Source of the DNA: Labilibacter sediminis
GTDB taxonomy: Bacteria; Bacteroidota; Bacteroidia; Bacteroidales; Marinilabiliaceae
Direction: 5' to 3'
Length of the DNA: 64,000 bases
Assembly (NCBI RefSeq): GCF_005877885.1
Contig: NZ_VCHY01000006.1
Coordinates: 291,538-355,537, forward strand
The notes beneath the pieces were generated by a model, which worked only from the letters and a program-made list of their open reading frames with translations, was not told where the DNA came from and did no database searches. Below are positions 55,474-63,537 of this stretch, piece by piece (the first letter of the stretch is position 1; each line of letters starts with the position of its first letter). A program made the translations under genes and the position numbers.

Positions 55474-57714
55474 TTATTTATTCCAGATAATACTTGAAGA
55501 TTTTACCTCACTTGAATTGGTTCCAATAAAGATATTAAACTCACCGGATTCCCAGTCATAATCCAAATTGCTATTAAAAAACTTAAGATCTTCAGGAGTG
55601 ATGACAAAACTAACTTTTTGGATTTCTCCCGGAGTTAGGTATATCTTTTTGTATCCTTTGAGTTCTTTCACAGCTCTCGAAACAGATGCTTTGGGATCAT
55701 TCAGGTATAGCTGAACAATTTCTTCTCCTGCAATTTTACCAGAGTTGGTAATGTTAACAGAGGCAATTAATTCTTCATTACCTTTTAAATTCGTTTTGCT
55801 GAGTGATATGTTGCTGTAATTAAAAGATGTATAGCTTAATCCATACCCAAAAGGGAAAAGAGGTTCGTTTGGAACATCCAGATATTTGGTAGTAAATTTA
55901 TGGGTGTGATCTATGGGGCGACCAGTTTTTTTGTGGTTATAATAAATGGGTACCTGTCCTACATTGCGCGGAAATGTCATGGTGATTTTACCTGATGGAT
56001 TATAATCTCCAAAAAGCACATCGGCAATACCATTTCCGGCTTGAACACCGGCATGCCACGTTTCAAGCATGGCATCAACGTTCTCATTCTCCCATGTTAA
56101 GGCAAGAGGTCTGCCATTACTTAATATCAAAACAACAGGTTTGCCGGTATTCATTAATTCTTGTAAAAGACGTTTTTGACAAGCGGGAATGGTAATGTCT
56201 GAGCGACTCGCAGCTTCACCAGACCATTTTCTTGGTTCTCCCAATACGGCAATGATTACATCGGCCTGATTGGCTGTTTCAATGGCTTCTTCCAGTTTGG
56301 CTTTAGATTCTTCTTTGTTTATGGTAATTTCTTTACCGGTTTTGTTGTTTACGTTTAGGAGGTAAGGGTGTTCTGTAAAAAAAGAACCTTGTGCATGTAA
56401 GATTTTGGCTTTTTTGCCAGCTACATTTTTTATCCCTTCAAGGATGGTGATGATAGGTTCGGTATCCCGGGTAGCTGCCCAAGTTCCCAGCATATCAATT
56501 TTTGTGTTGGCTAACGGACCAATTACAGCTATAGTGCCTTCTTTTTTGAGCGGTAAAGTATTGTTGCTATTTTTTAGTAATACACAGGATCTGGCTGCAA
56601 GTTCACGGGCATAATCCTGATGCTCTTTGCAAAGTAGCACTTCTTTTGCTCTTTTTTTATCATGATATTTATATGGATTATCGAATAAGCCTAATTTGTA
56701 TTTTGCTTCCAAAACTCTGCGACATGCCGTATCGATTTCTTCCAGGCTAACTTTGCCTTCTTTCAGGGATTTACCTAAGGTACCAATGTATGACTGTCCC
56801 ACCATATCCATATCTATACCAGCTTTAAGTGCTTTTACGGCAACAGTTTCCAGATCGCCTAATCCATGGTGCATCATCTCGTTGATGGCGGTATAATCTG
56901 TCACCACAAAACCGTCAAAGCCCCATTGTTGGCGCAGTAATTCTGTCATCAGCCATTTGTTACCAGTGGCAGGAACCATATCAATAACATTAAAAGAACT
57001 CATGGCTGTTGCTGCACCGGCATCGAAAGCTGCTTTGTAAGTAGGCAGGTAATCCTGAAACATGGATATTTTGCTCATGTCAACAGTATTGTAATCGCGC
57101 CCGGCCTCTGAGGCACCATATAGGGCAAAATGCTTTACGCAGGCTAAAATGGTATTTTCTTTACTTAGGTCATCGCCCTGATAGCCTCTGACGTATGCCT
57201 CTGCTATCTTGCTCCCCAGGTAAACATCTTCACCTGCACCTTCGGCAACTCGTCCCCAGCGTGGATCCCGGCTTATGTCTACCATAGGAGAATAAGTCCA
57301 GTTAATTCCATCGCAACTGGCTTCTATGGCTGATATGCGAGCCATTTTCTCAATTCGTTCTGTATCCCACATACACGACATCGCTAAAGGGATAGGGAAG
57401 GTCGTTTTGTATCCGTGAATAATATCTCTTCCTGTGATGACAGGTATGCCCATTCTGGATTCTTCAACAGAGGCTTTTAGGCTGTTGTAGCCTCCGGAAG
57501 CTCCAATAAGTCCTTTTTTTATGAATTCAATTTTTCCTTCACCTTCGGTTATTACCGGCAGGTTTCCAACCCCTGAAGAAAGGTTAAGTTGCCCAAGTTT
57601 TTCTTCAAGTGTCATCTTGTTCATTAGGCTGTCAATAAATGCTTTCATGTTATTTTGCTGGGCACTGGTATAAATGGATAGTAGCAAGCAAAATATCAGT
57701 GTGTAATTTCTCAT
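55474..57714 (-). CDS. GH3 beta-glycosidase (BglX-like), second copy
   Basis: A 746-residue GH3 enzyme with signal peptide ending TSAQ. Barrel blocks: YSPMVDISRDPRWGRVAEGAGEDVYLG, KHFALYGASEAGRDYN, nucleophile D273 in GFVVTDYTAI. Acid/base candidate E500 in KWSGEAASR. Fibronectin-III-like C-terminal domain from PLFPFGYGLSYTSFNY. Same architecture as the GH3 at 9100, but in a different operon with a different sulfatase, so the two may act on different linkages or on different stages of desulfated product. Confidence 0.94.
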   Translation of the reverse strand: MRNYTLIFCLLLSIYTSAQQNNMKAFIDSLMNKMTLEEKLGQLNLSSGVGNLPVITEGEGKIEFIKKGLIGASGGYNSLKASVEESRMGIPVITGRDIIHGYKTTFPIPLAMSCMWDTERIEKMARISAIEASCDGINWTYSPMVDISRDPRWGRVAEGAGEDVYLGSKIAEAYVRGYQGDDLSKENTILACVKHFALYGASEAGRDYNTVDMSKISMFQDYLPTYKAAFDAGAATAMSSFNVIDMVPATGNKWLMTELLRQQWGFDGFVVTDYTAINEMMHHGLGDLETVAVKALKAGIDMDMVGQSYIGTLGKSLKEGKVSLEEIDTACRRVLEAKYKLGLFDNPYKYHDKKRAKEVLLCKEHQDYARELAARSCVLLKNSNNTLPLKKEGTIAVIGPLANTKIDMLGTWAATRDTEPIITILEGIKNVAGKKAKILHAQGSFFTEHPYLLNVNNKTGKEITINKEESKAKLEEAIETANQADVIIAVLGEPRKWSGEAASRSDITIPACQKRLLQELMNTGKPVVLILSNGRPLALTWENENVDAMLETWHAGVQAGNGIADVLFGDYNPSGKITMTFPRNVGQVPIYYNHKKTGRPIDHTHKFTTKYLDVPNEPLFPFGYGLSYTSFNYSNISLSKTNLKGNEELIASVNITNSGKIAGEEIVQLYLNDPKASVSRAVKELKGYKKIYLTPGEIQKVSFVITPEDLKFFNSNLDYDWESGEFNIFIGTNSSEVKSSSIIWNK

Positions 57715-57989
57715 ACTATTGTGTTTTTAATGTTTACCTGTTAAAAGTATATTACAAGCTTCAGAATGGACTTAAAACTGCATCTATTTGAGTTGCATGA
57801 GGGCGAATGAATTGATATAAAACCACAATATTACCCATACAAGTGTATAGTTATGGTTTGTGTTAGGTCTTATGGTTTAAAATTTTAAAAAGTCGAATCA
57901 ATTTCATAAATTTAAATAAGCTATTCATTATTAACAACCTGTGTTTGATATAGGTCTTTGTTAGAACTCGGGTTAATTCAAGAATTGAT

Positions 57990-58940
57990 ATGATATTAAC
58001 TGTTACGCTTAATCCTGCCATTGATAAGATATTGATTGTAGATACTTTTGAGGTTCATAAGTTGCATCGTCTTCAGTCCGGTGAAATGAGTATGGTGTCT
58101 GCCGGGGGGAAGGGAGTAAATATCGCTCAGTTGTTGGCAAAACTTAATCATGAGGTGATCGCGTCTGGTTTTGCTGGCGGGCATTCAGGCCACATGCTGT
58201 GTGATGCCATTAGAGAACAGGGGATAACAACAAATTTTATCTTTACTCAAGGCGCCACCAGAACCAATATTTCTATTCTGGATCGAAAGAATGAAACACT
58301 TACTGAGATTAATGATTTTGGGCAGGAAATATCGGAAGAGGATATGCGTTTTTTTATTGAAAACTTTGAACGTTTACTTTCCAGGGTACAAGTTATTGTT
58401 ATTGCAGGTTCTCTTCCCAGAGGTGTCTCGCCTGAGATATACATAGAGTTAATTCAAAAGGCCAGGAAAAAAGGAAAGAAAGTCATTATACACACGTCTC
58501 CAAAGCATATGGATATTTTGTTAGAAGCGCAACCTTTCCTGATTAATCCGGATATGCGATCAGATCATACCTTGTTTGGACAAACTGTTGATGGGGTGGA
58601 TCAGTTTCTTGAAGCGGGAGAAGATATTCTTAGAAAATGTCCTGAAAGCCAGTTTGTGATATTTACTCATCGGTTGGAAAATGTAGTGGCGGTAACGCGT
58701 TCAATGGGGTATGTTATGCGGCCCAAAGATATGAATATCGTAAATATGTTAGGTTATGGGGATGCTTACCTTGGAGGTTTTATACATGCATTAGAGCAAG
58801 GCTATAGCGTAAAAAATACTTTACAGTATGCTTCAGCTGCCGGATTAACCGATGTGGAAGATATTCATAAAGAGATTTTGGATGTGAGTAAGATTGACAG
58901 CAATCTTTACCGGATTGAGATTGATGAAATTAAACTTTAA
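57990..58940 (+). CDS. PfkB-family (1-phosphofructokinase-like) sugar-phosphate kinase
   Basis: 316 residues, the usual length for 1-phosphofructokinase/tagatose-6-phosphate kinase-type PfkB enzymes. N-terminal signature MILTVTLNPAIDK, then SAGGKGVNIAQLL, GFAGGHSG and VIAGSLPRGV. The catalytic base is D258 in MLGYGDAYLGGF, where GAGD is replaced by GYGD. The INPDMRSD segment stands where family members have KPNxxE, so the acidic residue there is shifted or lost. The fold is clear, the exact substrate is not. It is divergent from the GH3 gene and starts a probable three-gene operon with a CBS protein and a permease. Confidence 0.85.
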   Translation: MILTVTLNPAIDKILIVDTFEVHKLHRLQSGEMSMVSAGGKGVNIAQLLAKLNHEVIASGFAGGHSGHMLCDAIREQGITTNFIFTQGATRTNISILDRKNETLTEINDFGQEISEEDMRFFIENFERLLSRVQVIVIAGSLPRGVSPEIYIELIQKARKKGKKVIIHTSPKHMDILLEAQPFLINPDMRSDHTLFGQTVDGVDQFLEAGEDILRKCPESQFVIFTHRLENVVAVTRSMGYVMRPKDMNIVNMLGYGDAYLGGFIHALEQGYSVKNTLQYASAAGLTDVEDIHKEILDVSKIDSNLYRIEIDEIKL

Positions 58941-59034
58941 TATAAATATAAAACAGATGACTTGTTTACCAGATGAGCTCCATGTGATAATGGGAACTGG
59001 TGTATTTTATCTGTGCTTTACTAATTCATAAAAT

Positions 59035-59481
59035 ATGAAGAAGGTTTGTGACTATATTCATAAAGATATTTCATGTGTAAATGAAAAATCGAGTTTAAGA
59101 CGTGTAATTAATACAATGAAATTACATCGTTTAAGTGCTTTACCAGTTGTTAATATGTTGGGGGAGTATGTGGGGTGTATCAGTGAACAGGATATTTTAA
59201 ACGCTGCTGTTCCAACCTATATGAAATCGATGTTAGATACTTCATTTATGGCTGGTTTGGATCAAATAACAATACATCTTCATCGTAAATTGGATGAAAA
59301 TGTTGTTCAGTTTGTTGATGTCAATTATCCCAGTGTTTCACCTGATGACTCCATGTCGTATGCTGCTGATTTACTGTATCGATTAAAGGGTACGATTCTT
59401 CCGGTTGTAGATGGCAAAACCTTAATTGGATTACTTACGCGTATAGAAATATTGTCGGTTTCTTTAGATCCAACAATATGA
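59035..59481 (+). CDS. CBS-domain protein
   Basis: 148 residues made of two CBS motifs, each of the MKLHRLSALPVVNMLGEYVGCISEQDIL type (residues about 1-60 and 95-148, RLKGTILPVVDGKTLIGLLTRIEIL). Such pairs bind adenine nucleotides and control partner proteins. It is 94 bp after the PfkB gene and 57 bp before a permease gene; a role in controlling the kinase or permease is inferred from this order only. Confidence 0.85.
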   Translation: MKKVCDYIHKDISCVNEKSSLRRVINTMKLHRLSALPVVNMLGEYVGCISEQDILNAAVPTYMKSMLDTSFMAGLDQITIHLHRKLDENVVQFVDVNYPSVSPDDSMSYAADLLYRLKGTILPVVDGKTLIGLLTRIEILSVSLDPTI

Positions 59482-59538
59482 TGTGTTTTAGTTAGCGTGT
59501 TGATAAATAAGTTGTTGTTGCCAATAAATCTCATTTAG

Positions 59539-60828
59539 ATGTTTGTATTTTTATCAAGTCAGGTAAGTTCGTTACATTTAATTATTGCCTTGGCAGTATT
59601 TATTTTAACATTTACTTTAATTACTACTGAAAAGTTACCCAATGCCATCGCTGCAATGGTAGGTGCTTTTTTGTTTGTAGCATTTCATATTTTATCACAG
59701 GATGAGGCTGTTGAATTTATAGATTTTGATACAATTGGTCTTTTGTGCGGGATGATGATGATTGTAGCGGTAATGCGAAAAACCGGATTGTTCGAGTATA
59801 TTGCTATCAAAGGAATAAAAATAACAAAAGGTAATCCATGGAGGATATTGGTGGTTTTATCTATTGTAACAGCTGTGTTGTCTGCCTTTTTAGATAATGT
59901 GACAACAGTACTTATTATTGTTCCTTTAACCTTTGCGGTGGCAGATACGATTAAGATCAGTCCGCTTCCTTTGCTTATTTCTGAAATACTGTTTTCTAAT
60001 ATTGGCGGAGCAGCTACGCTTATAGGGGATCCGCCAAATATAATGATAGGAGGAGCTACGCATCTTGGTTTTGTTGATTTTATAGATAATAATTTACCTA
60101 TTGTACTTGTGGTTTCTGTGGTCACATTTTTTCTACTCCGACTGATATATTATAAAAAGCTAATTTCAGTTGAGGTGGATAAGGAAAAAATAAGTGCTTT
60201 TGATGAGAAACGTGCCATTAAGGACAAGAGGTTTCTCATGAAGAATCTGATTGTATTTTCCTTTGTTATTCTGGCCTTTGTTACGCATCATGTGCATGAA
60301 ATTAGCCTGGCCTCAATAGCTTTGGGTGGTGGGTTTATTCTAATGATGGTAGCAAAACAGGATCCTGAAGAAATATTAAAGGAAGTAGAATGGCCAACCT
60401 TATTCTTTTTTATCGGATTATTTGTGATTGTTGGAGGCTTGGAAAAAACCGGTGTTATTAGCTATTTGGCCAATAGGATGATTGCTGTTACAGGTGGAGA
60501 GGTGAGTATTGCTGCTCAATTGGTATTGTGGTTATCTGCTCTGTCAACTACATTTATTAATAGTATTCCGTACACTGCAACCATGATATCAGTTATTGAA
60601 AATATGGGAGGAGGAGACTCATTGTGGTGGGCTTTGTCTTTGGGAGCTTGTTTTGGGGGGAATGGGACATTAATAGGTGCAGCAGCAAATATTATTGTGG
60701 CCGGGTTTAGTCAAAAAACAGATTATCCTTTAAAATTTAAAGATTATGTAAAAGTAGGCTTGCCTTTAATGTTGGTGTCTATTATTCTTTCTTCAATATA
60801 CCTGCACCTGAGGTATTTTATTTTTTAG
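59539..60828 (+). CDS. NhaD/ArsB-type ion transporter (PF03600-like)
   Basis: A 429-residue integral membrane protein with about 11-12 helices (first LHLIIALAVFILTFTLI, last LMLVSIILSSIYLHLRYFI). Conserved blocks of the ion transporter superfamily: FDTIGLLCGMMMIVAVMRKTGLFEYIAIKG, LDNVTTVLIIVPLTFAVAD, IGGAATLIGDPPNIMIGG and GNGTLIGAAANIIVAGFS in the two halves. Family members move Na+/H+, arsenite or dicarboxylates; the ion here is unknown. Last gene of the PfkB-CBS-permease group. Confidence 0.85.
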   Translation: MFVFLSSQVSSLHLIIALAVFILTFTLITTEKLPNAIAAMVGAFLFVAFHILSQDEAVEFIDFDTIGLLCGMMMIVAVMRKTGLFEYIAIKGIKITKGNPWRILVVLSIVTAVLSAFLDNVTTVLIIVPLTFAVADTIKISPLPLLISEILFSNIGGAATLIGDPPNIMIGGATHLGFVDFIDNNLPIVLVVSVVTFFLLRLIYYKKLISVEVDKEKISAFDEKRAIKDKRFLMKNLIVFSFVILAFVTHHVHEISLASIALGGGFILMMVAKQDPEEILKEVEWPTLFFFIGLFVIVGGLEKTGVISYLANRMIAVTGGEVSIAAQLVLWLSALSTTFINSIPYTATMISVIENMGGGDSLWWALSLGACFGGNGTLIGAAANIIVAGFSQKTDYPLKFKDYVKVGLPLMLVSIILSSIYLHLRYFIF

Positions 60829-60849
60829 GAATCAGTTACATATCTGGGG

Positions 60850-61015
60850 CTAGGCAAATATTTTGGTTAACCGATACAGGAAGAACTTAATATCTGTCAC
60901 GCTCCTGAAGGCTCTTCTAGAATCTATTATTTTAGCATTAAAAGATTCACCTGTAGCATTAGTACTTATGTTTTTAAATAATTTATGATAGAGTCATAGT
61001 GTGTTTCCAAGGATC
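60850..61015 (-). pseudogene. C-terminal remnant of an ISL3-family transposase
   Basis: On the minus strand the translation NISTNATGESFNAKI followed by DSRRAFRSVTDIKFFLYRLTKIFA and a stop (TAG at 60852-60850) matches, from memory, the conserved C terminus of ISL3-type transposases in Bacteroidetes (STNAxAESFNAKIKAFRxxFRGVRxxxFFLxRLxKIFA). The part just upstream (YDSIINYLKT) is in another frame, so a frameshift is present. No DDE core, start codon or inverted repeat is recognisable. Confidence 0.7.
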
Positions 61016-61629
61016 TTCTGAAGGACACAAAAGCATTAATGGACCAGCATATAAAGTTGGGCTAGGATAAACTTTGTTTACAAATAACATTCTTGAGGCC
61101 TTAAAGGTAATATCTTTATAATTATTATTTATTCTTTTTTCATTGCCAAAAAAGAACCAAAAACGCTAGCCGAGAAGAATGCCATCGCGCTCTTTCCGAT
61201 TGATAATAATTCGATCAAGGTAAAATCTTTTGCAAAGATAAAGGACAAGCCCCCCTTAATGAATTATTAAATCAATCGGAAATTCAACATCCTCCTTTGG
61301 CCACCTCCTCCTCGGCGGGCCACCCCACAGAAAATACTAACTCTAAGTTTCTTTATTAAACCCGAATTCCTAAGACTTTTTGAAAAGTAAAACCGAGTAG
61401 CTAACTATTTCAAGTATTTTAGTTCTATCTCGATAAAAATGTGTGTTGGCCGGTTCAATTGGCCCGGGCCGGTAATAGCGCGACGCAGTTGAATGCGGGT
61501 GAATAAGGGATGTGTGATGGCAATAGATTCAACTAGGAGGTGGGCTGAAGGATGAATTGAACTTGATTTTTTTGTTTCTTTTTGATCAAGCAAAAAGAAA
61601 GCCTGTTTGGCAGAACAATATTAGTTAGA

Positions 61630-61801
61630 TGGAATTATGCAATAGAGGTACGTAATGAGCATATAAAATGTGATAAAACAAGAGTTTGCTGAAATGATCC
61701 ATAGCACCGCTACGGTGAATTGAAGCAAAGTAGCATAGCGACTTGTTTTGAAGCAGTTTGGATGCGTAATAAGTATTTCTAATGCATATTTCGGGTTAAA
61801 C
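61630..61801 (-). repeat. Dispersed palindromic repeat, copy 2
   Basis: On the minus strand: GTTTAACCCGAAATATGCATTAG, TTACGCATCCAAACTGC, TTCAAAACAAG, TTCACCGTAGCGGTGCTATGGATC, CTTGTTTTATCA, and a decayed far end ATTGCATAATTCC. Same order as 33370-33545 and 63736-63927, with about the same length. Confidence 0.75.
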
Positions 61802-61924
61802 GAGCTTTAAAATTTTATGTTTGTGCAGAGCCTCCGACTTTGGATTCTGAGCTTGGGACCCACAGATTGAAGTTGATGGATAAATTTATCCCTTGATCCT
61901 TTTTTTGTAATAAGATGACTTGTA

Positions 61925-62056
61925 TAAATAAGAAAACCGCTGCCAAATATTCTTGACAGCGGTTTTCAATCTTTAACCAAACCTAACCCTAAACTATGAG
62001 AAAATTTAAGACTTTTAATATTTTAAAATGCTCCGATGAGCTTTTGTTTCATTGTT
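61925..62056 (-). ncRNA. Candidate small RNA between a perfect promoter and a hairpin
   Basis: A minus-strand promoter at 62093-62063 predicts a start near 62056. About 90 nt downstream is a perfect 11-bp hairpin (61967-61932, GAAAACCGCTG/CAGCGGTTTTC) followed by TTATTTAT on that strand. No ORF of useful size lies between. On the plus strand the same stretch has ACCAAACCTAACCCTAAACTATGAG (written in blocks: ACCAAACC-TAACCC-TAAACTATG) before a 43-codon ORF at 61997, which may be the relic of a gene start. Small RNA is inference. Confidence 0.4.
61932..61967. terminator. Perfect hairpin, probable terminator
   Basis: GAAAACCGCTG (61932) and CAGCGGTTTTC (61957-61967) form an 11-bp perfect stem with a 14-nt loop. 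Short T-rich tails occur on both strands, so the direction is ambiguous. Confidence 0.75.
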
Positions 62057-62062
62057 ACGATA

Positions 62063-62093
62063 CAAATGTAGTCGTCTTTTTTTTAATACCAAA
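62063..62093 (-). promoter_or_regulatory. Bacteroidetes sigma-ABfr-type promoter
   Basis: On the minus strand TTTG (62093-62090), a 19-nt spacer, then TACATTTG (62070-62063). This is an exact match to the TTTG-N19-TAnnTTTG consensus of Bacteroidetes housekeeping promoters. No protein gene lies downstream on this strand before the hairpin at 61967. Confidence 0.65.
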
Positions 62094-62151
62094 AGAAAGA
62101 GGTAAAAAAAATGTTAAAATTTATTAATATGGTGTAAAATTTGACGAATGA

Positions 62152-63537
62152 TCAAAATTTATAGTTGAAGTTAATGGCAAAGTACTCGCGAAACTGAACT
62201 TTATTGGATTCATTGGTGAAGTATCTGAATTGGGTATTTACCCTTGTAGACAGGTAACGGTTAATACGCATATCAAAGATTATTTCCCAATCAATTTGAG
62301 TGATAGCATCTTTACTAAAGTAACCAATAAAGGCATCCAGATGGGATTTTAAACTAAGTTCTGTTGATATCTTCCAGTTGATATCATTCACCAATGAGGC
62401 ACCATTATTAAAAGCTGTTTTGCTATTATCAGATATATATCTGGTTTGGTCCACTTTAACGGTATCCATCACATAGGTGAGTTTTGAGGTAAAAGGAGAT
62501 AAAAGTAGTGTAAAGTCTTTGTCCTTCTTAAAATCCATACCCAGTGCAAAAGTAAAGTAGGCAGGAGACAGAAATCCCGAAATAATTTCCTCTCGATCTT
62601 TGTTGTTATATCCATTAAAAAACTGGGATTTAAAATCGAATAATGCACTATAATACCATTTTTTAGATGCTCTTAAACCATACTTACTATTTATTTCTAT
62701 TTGGTCGGTATTTATTTGTGCAGCATAGCTTTCTGTGCTAATCACTCCAACTTTGTGCCTGATAAAGTTCTCCCACTCATTTTTACCTTCTTTGTAGTTG
62801 GCCCTGAGTAAAAGGTCACTTTGCAAAGCCAAAGAGTTTTCTCCTCCTTTAGTCCAGTTTGCCAGATAGGCCTGTGATAACTGAATGTTTTCTACTCCGC
62901 TTAAAGTCCACGGGCCTTTGGCTTTTATCCTTTTGTTTAATTTTTGACGAGAATCAACATCTCTTACCAATAATCCTTCAATGCCTTCTTTTGCCGTTCT
63001 TTTATTTAAACGCCTTCTGTCTGTAATAAGCCTGTGTGGTTCGGGAATTGTTTTCCATACATACTTTACTAATTCAGGTTGTTCGATAAAAAAGGATTCA
63101 TATTTCTTTTTGATATCAAAAATCGGACTTAATGAATTGGCATAAGTTTTACTTGATTCCAATAATTTTAAAAAACCCCTTTCTTCATATAGAATCTGCT
63201 CTTTAAATAATGTAGGATTGTACTTAATCTCTAAATCCTGGTAAGGGTAAAATTTTAAGGTCATGGTGTAGGATCTGAACCTACGCGTATTTGGGGTGAG
63301 GGTTAAAACCTGATTTCGGTAAAACTCAGTGGAGTCAACAATGAAAAAAATATGGTTTAAATTGAGAGAAGTCCAGTATTTTGTCCGGGTTTTTATACTA
63401 TCCCTTTCTGAATTAATATGGTTGGTATTTACTAAGTTAATGTCATAGGTTTGCGCATTGCTATTAAAAGCAAAGACACAAAGAGTAAATAAAATGAATG
63501 ATAATAAGTTTAGTTTACGATCACAAAAAAAATTCAT
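62152..63537 (-). CDS. DUF3078 outer-membrane beta-barrel-like protein
   Basis: 461 residues with a signal peptide (start ATG at 63537, MNFFCDRKL, cut after SNAQ); the frame is open 45 bp upstream. The DUF3078 core begins near residue 205: PWTLSGVENIQLSQAYLANWTKGGENSLALQSDLLLRANYKEGKNEWEN. The rest is strand-rich, with alternate aromatic residues and a terminal YKF, as in outer-membrane barrels. Residues about 30-195 are an extra N-terminal region not usual for short DUF3078 proteins. Function of the family is unknown to me. It looks unrelated to the PUL. Confidence 0.82.
   Translation of the reverse strand: MNFFCDRKLNLLSFILFTLCVFAFNSNAQTYDINLVNTNHINSERDSIKTRTKYWTSLNLNHIFFIVDSTEFYRNQVLTLTPNTRRFRSYTMTLKFYPYQDLEIKYNPTLFKEQILYEERGFLKLLESSKTYANSLSPIFDIKKKYESFFIEQPELVKYVWKTIPEPHRLITDRRRLNKRTAKEGIEGLLVRDVDSRQKLNKRIKAKGPWTLSGVENIQLSQAYLANWTKGGENSLALQSDLLLRANYKEGKNEWENFIRHKVGVISTESYAAQINTDQIEINSKYGLRASKKWYYSALFDFKSQFFNGYNNKDREEIISGFLSPAYFTFALGMDFKKDKDFTLLLSPFTSKLTYVMDTVKVDQTRYISDNSKTAFNNGASLVNDINWKISTELSLKSHLDAFIGYFSKDAITQIDWEIIFDMRINRYLSTRVNTQFRYFTNESNKVQFREYFAINFNYKF

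Larger units (their letters stand above)
60829..62151. other. 1.3-kb intergenic graveyard between permease and DUF3078 genes
   Basis: No intact gene is seen. From left to right: an ISL3-type transposase remnant (60850-61015); about 400 bp of degenerate sequence with GC-rich patches (for example CCTCCTCCTCGGCGGGCC near 61305); a CTTTCTTTTTG/CAAAAAGAAAG hairpin-like stretch near 61575-61602; a copy of the dispersed palindromic repeat (61630-61801); a strong hairpin (61932) and a perfect minus-strand promoter (62063). The mixture of remnants suggests a site of repeated insertion and decay. Confidence 0.6.

Noticed and set aside
59685..60125. 146-codon open frame on the minus strand inside the permease gene
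   Set aside because: Antisense shadow of the hydrophobic permease; Ile/Thr/Ser-rich without a domain.
61405..61593. 62-codon minus-strand frame in the intergenic graveyard
   Set aside because: No signal, motif or homologous pattern; lies among degenerate sequence.
61997..62128. 43-codon plus-strand ORF beginning MRKFKTFNILK
   Set aside because: The start looks gene-like (TAAACTATGAGAAAA), but the ORF is short, lacks a domain and overlaps the promoter on the other strand; probably a relic.
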